From Bacteroidales bacterium (GTDB taxonomy: Bacteria > Bacteroidota > Bacteroidia > Bacteroidales > UBA7960), in NCBI GenBank assembly GCA_007132395.1, contig SLOR01000027.1, positions 1 through 17,195 on the forward strand: 17,195 nt of DNA, written 5' to 3'. The position numbers and the translations under genes are program-made. Below, piece by piece: positions 13,398 to 17,195 of the stretch. Position 1 is the stretch's first letter. The number at the start of each line of letters is the position of its first letter. Under the pieces are notes generated by a model. That model was not told where the DNA came from. It did not search any database and was given only the letters and a program-made list of their open reading frames with translations.

Positions 13398-15122
13398 TTA
13401 AACAATCTTTTTGTTAAACTTTCTTTTCCTGAGGAAAAACCTGACGGCACCAAATAATAACACCAAAATGACGGGCAGCCCTACGTTGAGTAACTGCACC
13501 GGAAACCTCGCGGCATTCACGCGGCTTCTGTCGAGCATCCGCAGTCGTATTTCCCTTGCCCGTGCTTCCATAATACCGCGATCATCGTTAAGGTAATTTA
13601 CCGCATTGAGGATAAAGTCCCTGTTGCCAAAAGTTTCATTGAGAAACCTGTCGTAACCCAATGGCAAGGGCTGACCCTGGTTGCCAAACTGATTGCGGAT
13701 GATGTCGCCATCGGAGACCACGATCATACGTGCGGGTTGTCCCCGCTCTACCGTTTGAAATCCTTGTGGAATCTGCTCAAGAGGTATGCGGCGGTTCCGA
13801 AAAACGGATTCAAAGGCTCCCTCCAGTAAAACTGCAACATCCCTTGTGCCGTCGCGATATCGACTTTCATCCACCTGCTGCTGCATAATGTTGAAAGAAA
13901 TTTGTGCAGGTGTTTGCACCACGCGGGTATAGGGTGAACTTTGCAAGAGGATGGTTTTTCGGATTCCTTCCGTTTCAACCGTGTCAATACTGCTGATAAA
14001 TTCCGTTCGCACCGCATTGAGATTTTTTACGATGGGATGATTGGATGCAGGACGTACCAACGGAAAATAGAACCATGGCACCATGCTTATCTGGGGTCTG
14101 TCGCCAATATATCCCGTGGTTATGGGGATGGGCAAAGACTGTAAATCCATAATCAGATCGGTGTTTAGCCTCACACCATAGCGGAAGAGCATATCATCGA
14201 GGTTAACCGACCAGGGCATACCCAAGGTTTCGGGTGCCACCTGCAGGCTGTCCATACTTGCATACACCGGATCAATAAGCCAAAGGGTAGAGCCGCCATT
14301 CATAATAAACTGGTCGATAACAAACTTGTCTTTTTCCGAAAATTCCGTCATGGGCTGGGCAATAATGAGTGTGCTTACCTCCTGCAGGGCTGTGATATCG
14401 CCATTGATTTGCAGCCGGTCCACCTCATAGAAATCTTCCAATTCGAAGGTGATATCGGCCACATATCGAAACTCAAGTTCCTGATTGCCTTCCAGAAAAG
14501 CCACCCTGGGTTTATCGTTAACGGTTAGTTTGTGTATGGTAGTTGCCAGATTATATTCAAGTGCCTGCCCTGAGTTATTCAAGACATCTTCGGAAGGCAT
14601 ACCCATCTGGTCCATAAGCAGAGCCAGGGGAATTTCTTTTCCACGATAACTTGCAATGGCCCCGGGAAAAATAATTTGCTGAGAGCTGGCATCTTCTGCT
14701 GTAACCTGAAGCTGGGTAGGCTGAAGCCCCTTGCGGGCAAGCATATTGTAGTTTTCCTCGGTAGCATCCCAGTCTCCCTTAATGGTTGGGTTGATAAATT
14801 CGTACTGGATAAAATCGGAATACGCCCTGAATTCGTCAAGCATCTCACGGGTTTGGTTGCGCAAGCGGCGAAAACCTGCTGGAAAATCACCTTCAAGGTA
14901 TACCCTGAAATAAACAAAATCGTCCAGGTTGCGCAGCATATCGCGGGTTGCATCGGTAAGGGTAAAGCGTTTCTCGGAAGTAAGGTCCACGCGGGTAAAA
15001 TATCGCGAACCAATCATATTTACGGCAATAATTATCAGCAAGCTCAACCCGAGACTTAACAGGTTTTGCTTGCGTACATTGGCTTTTTTTACTACTTCTT
15101 TTGATGAAACTTTATTATGCAT
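13398..15122 (-). CDS. gldG: GldG, auxiliary protein of the gliding-associated ABC transporter
   Basis: 574 residues, typical for GldG. A basic N-terminus is followed by a membrane helix (about 21-38), then the diagnostic segment YFTRVDLTSEKRFTLT (41-56). A large periplasmic domain (ABC-transporter-associated, IFT52/GldG-like) contains VAFLEGNQELE, LIIAQP, KFVIDQF-NGGSTLWLIDP and VVSDGDIIRNQF. A second helix lies near the C-terminus (about 543-563), followed by a basic RKRKFNKK tail. In Flavobacterium, GldA, GldF and GldG make up one ABC transporter needed for gliding; many non-gliding Bacteroidota keep these genes, so motility should not be assumed. It follows gldF by 80 bp in the same direction. 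Confidence 0.92.
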   Translation of the reverse strand: MHNKVSSKEVVKKANVRKQNLLSLGLSLLIIIAVNMIGSRYFTRVDLTSEKRFTLTDATRDMLRNLDDFVYFRVYLEGDFPAGFRRLRNQTREMLDEFRAYSDFIQYEFINPTIKGDWDATEENYNMLARKGLQPTQLQVTAEDASSQQIIFPGAIASYRGKEIPLALLMDQMGMPSEDVLNNSGQALEYNLATTIHKLTVNDKPRVAFLEGNQELEFRYVADITFELEDFYEVDRLQINGDITALQEVSTLIIAQPMTEFSEKDKFVIDQFIMNGGSTLWLIDPVYASMDSLQVAPETLGMPWSVNLDDMLFRYGVRLNTDLIMDLQSLPIPITTGYIGDRPQISMVPWFYFPLVRPASNHPIVKNLNAVRTEFISSIDTVETEGIRKTILLQSSPYTRVVQTPAQISFNIMQQQVDESRYRDGTRDVAVLLEGAFESVFRNRRIPLEQIPQGFQTVERGQPARMIVVSDGDIIRNQFGNQGQPLPLGYDRFLNETFGNRDFILNAVNYLNDDRGIMEARAREIRLRMLDRSRVNAARFPVQLLNVGLPVILVLLFGAVRFFLRKRKFNKKIV

Positions 15123-15202
15123 TTTATAAACTCTTTTACTCTTTAAATAATCTGGTACCCGTAATTAAAGTTTTTGGCTCTGAAAGCTGCCCTATCGCCT
15201 TT

Positions 15203-15934
15203 TTACCACTTACGGCTTTCCAGCCTTATTTTGGTAAGCAGCAGAAACAGTAGAATTACACTAAGAAAGTATAATACATCGCGGCTGTCGACCACTCCCC
15301 TGCTTATGGAAGTGTAATGGGCATAAATGCCAAGGTTGCGGATAAACAGGTCGAAGTTGCCAAACATATCGAGCGAGTATATAAACTCAAACCCAATGTA
15401 CAGGAATCCGCACAGGAAAATGGAGATTACAAAAGATACAATCTGATTATCGGTAAGGGATGAGGCAAATAGCCCCACGGCCACAAAACCTGCCCCCAGG
15501 AAAAGTAATCCCAGATAGGAACCCCATGTGGCTCCCATGTCAATATTTCCCACGGGAAATCCTAATTGGTAAACCGTTATCACATATATAAGCGTGGGCA
15601 GCAGGGAGAAAACAACCAGTGCGAAGGCAGCAAAATATTTTGCCAAAACAATTTGCAGGTCAGTCAGGGGTTTTGTCAGCAATATTTCAATGGTCCCGCT
15701 TTTCTTTTCATCGGCAAAGAAACGCATGGTAATGGCCGGTATCAAAAACAAAAACACAAAGGGCCCCATGGTAAACAACCCATCTACATTGGCATATCCC
15801 GATTGCAGAATATTGGTATCCACGGGAAAAACCCACAGGAACAAACTGTTTATCACCAAAAATACCGCTATGGAAATATACCCGATAAGGTTATTGAAAA
15901 AATTATTTATTTCGCGCAGAAAAAGTGTAAGCAT
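15203..15934 (-). CDS. gldF: GldF, ABC-2 type permease
   Basis: 243 residues, about the size of GldF. Six hydrophobic segments are visible (about 17-36, 53-71, 98-121, 138-159, 165-184, 219-235). Between the second and third lies the cytoplasmic EKKSGTIEILLTKPL (76-90), the conserved coupling segment of ABC-2/NosY-type permeases. The opening FLREINNFFNNLIGYISIAVFL matches the GldF N-terminus as I remember it. It should pair with an ATPase (GldA), which is not in this window, and with GldG encoded next. It is preceded by two tandem-repeat arrays and then the DUF62 gene. Confidence 0.93.
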   Translation of the reverse strand: MLTLFLREINNFFNNLIGYISIAVFLVINSLFLWVFPVDTNILQSGYANVDGLFTMGPFVFLFLIPAITMRFFADEKKSGTIEILLTKPLTDLQIVLAKYFAAFALVVFSLLPTLIYVITVYQLGFPVGNIDMGATWGSYLGLLFLGAGFVAVGLFASSLTDNQIVSFVISIFLCGFLYIGFEFIYSLDMFGNFDLFIRNLGIYAHYTSISRGVVDSRDVLYFLSVILLFLLLTKIRLESRKW

Positions 15935-15978
15935 TTTATAGTTTCAATTATTCGTAATTTTAAGCGAATGCAAAATGT

Positions 15979-16042
15979 GTTGATAGGTTGAATCGTTGAA
16001 GGGTTGAAAGGTTTATCTGTTGATTTGTTGAATCGCTAACAC
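15979..16042. repeat. Degenerate 8-bp tandem repeat (GTTGAANN)
   Basis: GTTGA recurs at 15979, 15987, 15995, 16003, 16019 and 16027. The intervening slot 16011 reads GTTTA and slot 16035 reads GCTAA, so all eight units keep an exact 8-bp phase. Units include GTTGATAG, GTTGAATC, GTTGAAGG and GTTGAAAG. The array is noncoding, between gldF and the DUF62 gene. Confidence 0.82.
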
Positions 16043-16102
16043 CCCAAACCTCACATCTCATTCCTCACACCAAACACCTCATCCCCCAAACCTCATACCT
16101 CA
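16040..16102. repeat. Degenerate 7-bp tandem repeat (NNCCTCA)
   Basis: Nine units in strict 7-bp phase: CACCCCA, AACCTCA, CATCTCA, TTCCTCA, CACCAAA, CACCTCA, TCCCCCA, AACCTCA, TACCTCA. The last units include the stop codon and final two codons of the DUF62 gene. The array abuts the 8-bp array and is C/A-rich, where the other is G/T-rich. Confidence 0.82.
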
Positions 16103-16872
16103 AATTCCACCACCACCGAATCGGTCACTTCCAGCCCCAGCAGGCTTGAGGCTTTGCCCTGGTTGATGGCAATCTCGAGGTATCCGGTTGAGCCAAACAA
16201 TGCCAACCGTTCGCCGGCTGCCACATCCGAATAGGAAGTTCGTAAGGTTCTGATAGCATAACCCGGCACACGGAAGTTTATTGTATAGGGCCGACCTTTG
16301 CCAATCTGCCGAAAAGTTTCCCTGTCAATATTCACAAATACATTTTCATAATCATCCACGAAAATTACTTTGCCTTCAATTTTATTCTCTTTGGTAATGG
16401 GCTTAAAAGCATACATCTGCTTAAGTTTTGGATGTGGAGCGCCCAGCTCCGACAAGGGTTTTCCCGCAGCGATGAGGGCTGCAGCTTTCACAAATACATC
16501 ACGTGAAGAAAAGGTAAAATAATCAGAATCCTGCATGATATCGATCTCCACCGCTTCATAGTCCTCATCAAAAAGCAATGAAAATACGCCATTGTCGGCC
16601 CCGACAAAGTACATACCTTTGTGTTTCACAACGATATGCGGGCTTTGGGTGCTGGCTTCGGTGTTTACCCCAATAATATGAATGGTACCCTCCGGAAAAT
16701 CCGGAAAGGCATTTTTCAGGATAAAGCTACAGCTCATAATGTCGAAAGAAGGCAGGGTGTGTGTAATATCAACAACTTCGGCACCGGGTATCTGTCTTAA
16801 AATACTTCCTTTTACTGAGGCGCGATAGTGGCTGTTCAACCCCCAGTCGCTAATCAGGGTGATAATTGTCAT
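16093..16872 (-). CDS. SAM hydroxide adenosyltransferase (DUF62) family protein, Bacteroidota-type
   Basis: Family members hydrolyse S-adenosylmethionine to adenosine and methionine, or in halogenase relatives use halide. I start it at ATG 16872 (259 aa, M-T-I-I-T-L-I-S-D-W-G), where the family begins. An upstream ATG at 16941 would add 23 atypical residues and lies at or before the predicted transcription start. Seen: SDWG (8-11) for the usual TDFG; VDITHTLPSFDI (34-45); GADNGVFSLL (91-100); RDVFVKAAALIAAG (124-137); C-terminal domain with VDDYENVFVNI and FGSTGYLEIAINQGKASSLLGL. The catalytic-triad positions look replaced (see findings), so SAM hydrolysis is not assured. It is the first gene of the minus-strand block and divergent from phoH. 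Confidence 0.85.
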   Translation of the reverse strand: MTIITLISDWGLNSHYRASVKGSILRQIPGAEVVDITHTLPSFDIMSCSFILKNAFPDFPEGTIHIIGVNTEASTQSPHIVVKHKGMYFVGADNGVFSLLFDEDYEAVEIDIMQDSDYFTFSSRDVFVKAAALIAAGKPLSELGAPHPKLKQMYAFKPITKENKIEGKVIFVDDYENVFVNIDRETFRQIGKGRPYTINFRVPGYAIRTLRTSYSDVAAGERLALFGSTGYLEIAINQGKASSLLGLEVTDSVVVEFEV

Positions 16873-16919
16873 GAGTTGGTTGGGTTTTGCATATTTTATT
16901 TGTCGCAGGGCATACATTG

Positions 16920-16950
16920 CAAAAATAACAAAAGCCTGCAATCAAATGTA
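16920..16950 (-). promoter_or_regulatory. Candidate promoter elements of the DUF62 gene
   Basis: Two minus-strand TAnnTTTG matches: TACATTTG (16950-16943) and TATTTTTG (16927-16920). Either would start transcription downstream of, or almost at, the ATG at 16941, favouring the start at 16872. The -33 boxes are unclear. Confidence 0.35.
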
Positions 16951-17038
16951 AAACATTTTCATTCCTTATGGATTACAACAGGAAATTATTTTGTTATTTT
17001 GCATCTTAAAGCAATACTCATTAAAGACTTTTTTTCGC

Positions 17039-17195
17039 GTGACCCCATTTAGCCCTTCAGAAGATCATCATGGCGGTGAATTAATCATACAGCTGGAAGC
17101 CACCCATCCCTCCGATATTTTTGGTTTAAGGGAAGAGCGCCTGCGACTGCTGAAAAAACTATTTCCCAAATTGCGCATCATTGTGCGCGGCAATG
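17039..17195 (+). CDS. PhoH-family ATPase, 5' part only (cut off by the window edge)
   Basis: Only 52 codons are in the window. The frame reads GELIIQLEATHPSDIFGLRE, then RLRLLKKLFPKLRIIVRGN, which is the N-terminal domain typical of PhoH-like proteins before the P-loop: a hydrophobic strand, an 'F-G-x-x-x-x-x-L-x-x-L' helix and the 'hhRG' strand. The P-loop itself lies beyond the edge. There is no ATG in this frame; GTG at 17039 is the best start and TTG at 16991 is possible upstream. A TTATTTTG sequence at 16994-17001 may be a one-mismatch -7 box. PhoH proteins are cytoplasmic ATPases linked to RNA metabolism. Divergent from the DUF62 gene with about 165 bp between the starts. Confidence 0.75.
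   Translation, partial: MTPFSPSEDHHGGELIIQLEATHPSDIFGLREERLRLLKKLFPKLRIIVRGN

Noticed and set aside
15979..16102. CRISPR array.
   Set aside because: Units are 7-8 bp with no spacers of constant length and no cas genes nearby; it is a tandem repeat.
16873..16941. ATG at 16941 as the start of the DUF62 gene, adding 23 residues.
   Set aside because: The family begins with the strand found at 16872, and candidate promoter boxes overlap or flank the extra segment.
17070..17084. ATG at 17070 as the start of the right-edge gene.
   Set aside because: That frame ends after four codons (TAA); the PhoH-like frame is the one containing GTG at 17039.

Overview
The window looks like chromosomal DNA of a member of the Bacteroidota, most likely an environmental or anaerobic Bacteroidales/Marinilabiliales-type lineage. 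Three things point there. Most genes are preceded by a Bacteroidota-style -7 box (TAnnTTTG) rather than TATAAT. Shine-Dalgarno motifs are essentially absent. A gldF-gldG-(DUF4340)-dnaN block occurs, an arrangement I remember from this phylum. No rRNA, tRNA, phage, plasmid or CRISPR locus was seen. This assignment rests on recognition from memory, not on a search.

Left part (1-5.8 kb): a truncated NAD(P)-dependent malate/L-lactate dehydrogenase-family gene on the minus strand; a two-helix membrane protein with a possible PH-like tail; a 45-codon YtxH-like membrane micro-gene 7 bp ahead of a YfiH/PgeF multicopper-oxidase-fold enzyme; peptidase T (pepT) with a strong bidirectional terminator; a convergent pentapeptide-repeat protein whose 3' end carries a possible frameshift; and a flavoredoxin-like FMN flavin reductase.

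Middle part (6.1-11.1 kb): ATP-dependent phosphoenolpyruvate carboxykinase with an intact catalytic core and an extra C-terminal region of about 210 residues starting exactly where the enzyme normally stops; a long-stem hairpin terminator that may also be a small RNA; a cold-shock protein with its own promoter and terminator; and a Uup-type ABC-F ATPase. A 122-bp nested palindromic, MITE-like element separates this gene from convergent dnaN.

Right part (11.1-17.2 kb): read right to left, the minus strand carries a SAM hydroxide adenosyltransferase (DUF62)-family gene, gldF, gldG, a DUF4340 protein and dnaN. All five genes are co-directional. GldF (ABC-2 permease) and GldG (periplasmic partner) form the membrane part of an ABC system; its ATPase GldA is not in the window. 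The gap between the DUF62 gene and gldF is filled by two abutting degenerate tandem arrays with periods of 8 and 7 bp. A divergent phoH-family gene starts at the right edge.

Most of the window is ordinary core metabolism and housekeeping. The best candidates for something undescribed are the PEPCK fusion, the paired 8-mer/7-mer arrays, the palindromic element beside dnaN, and the pentapeptide-gene frameshift with its hairpin. I did not see a defence, secretion or biosynthetic system.
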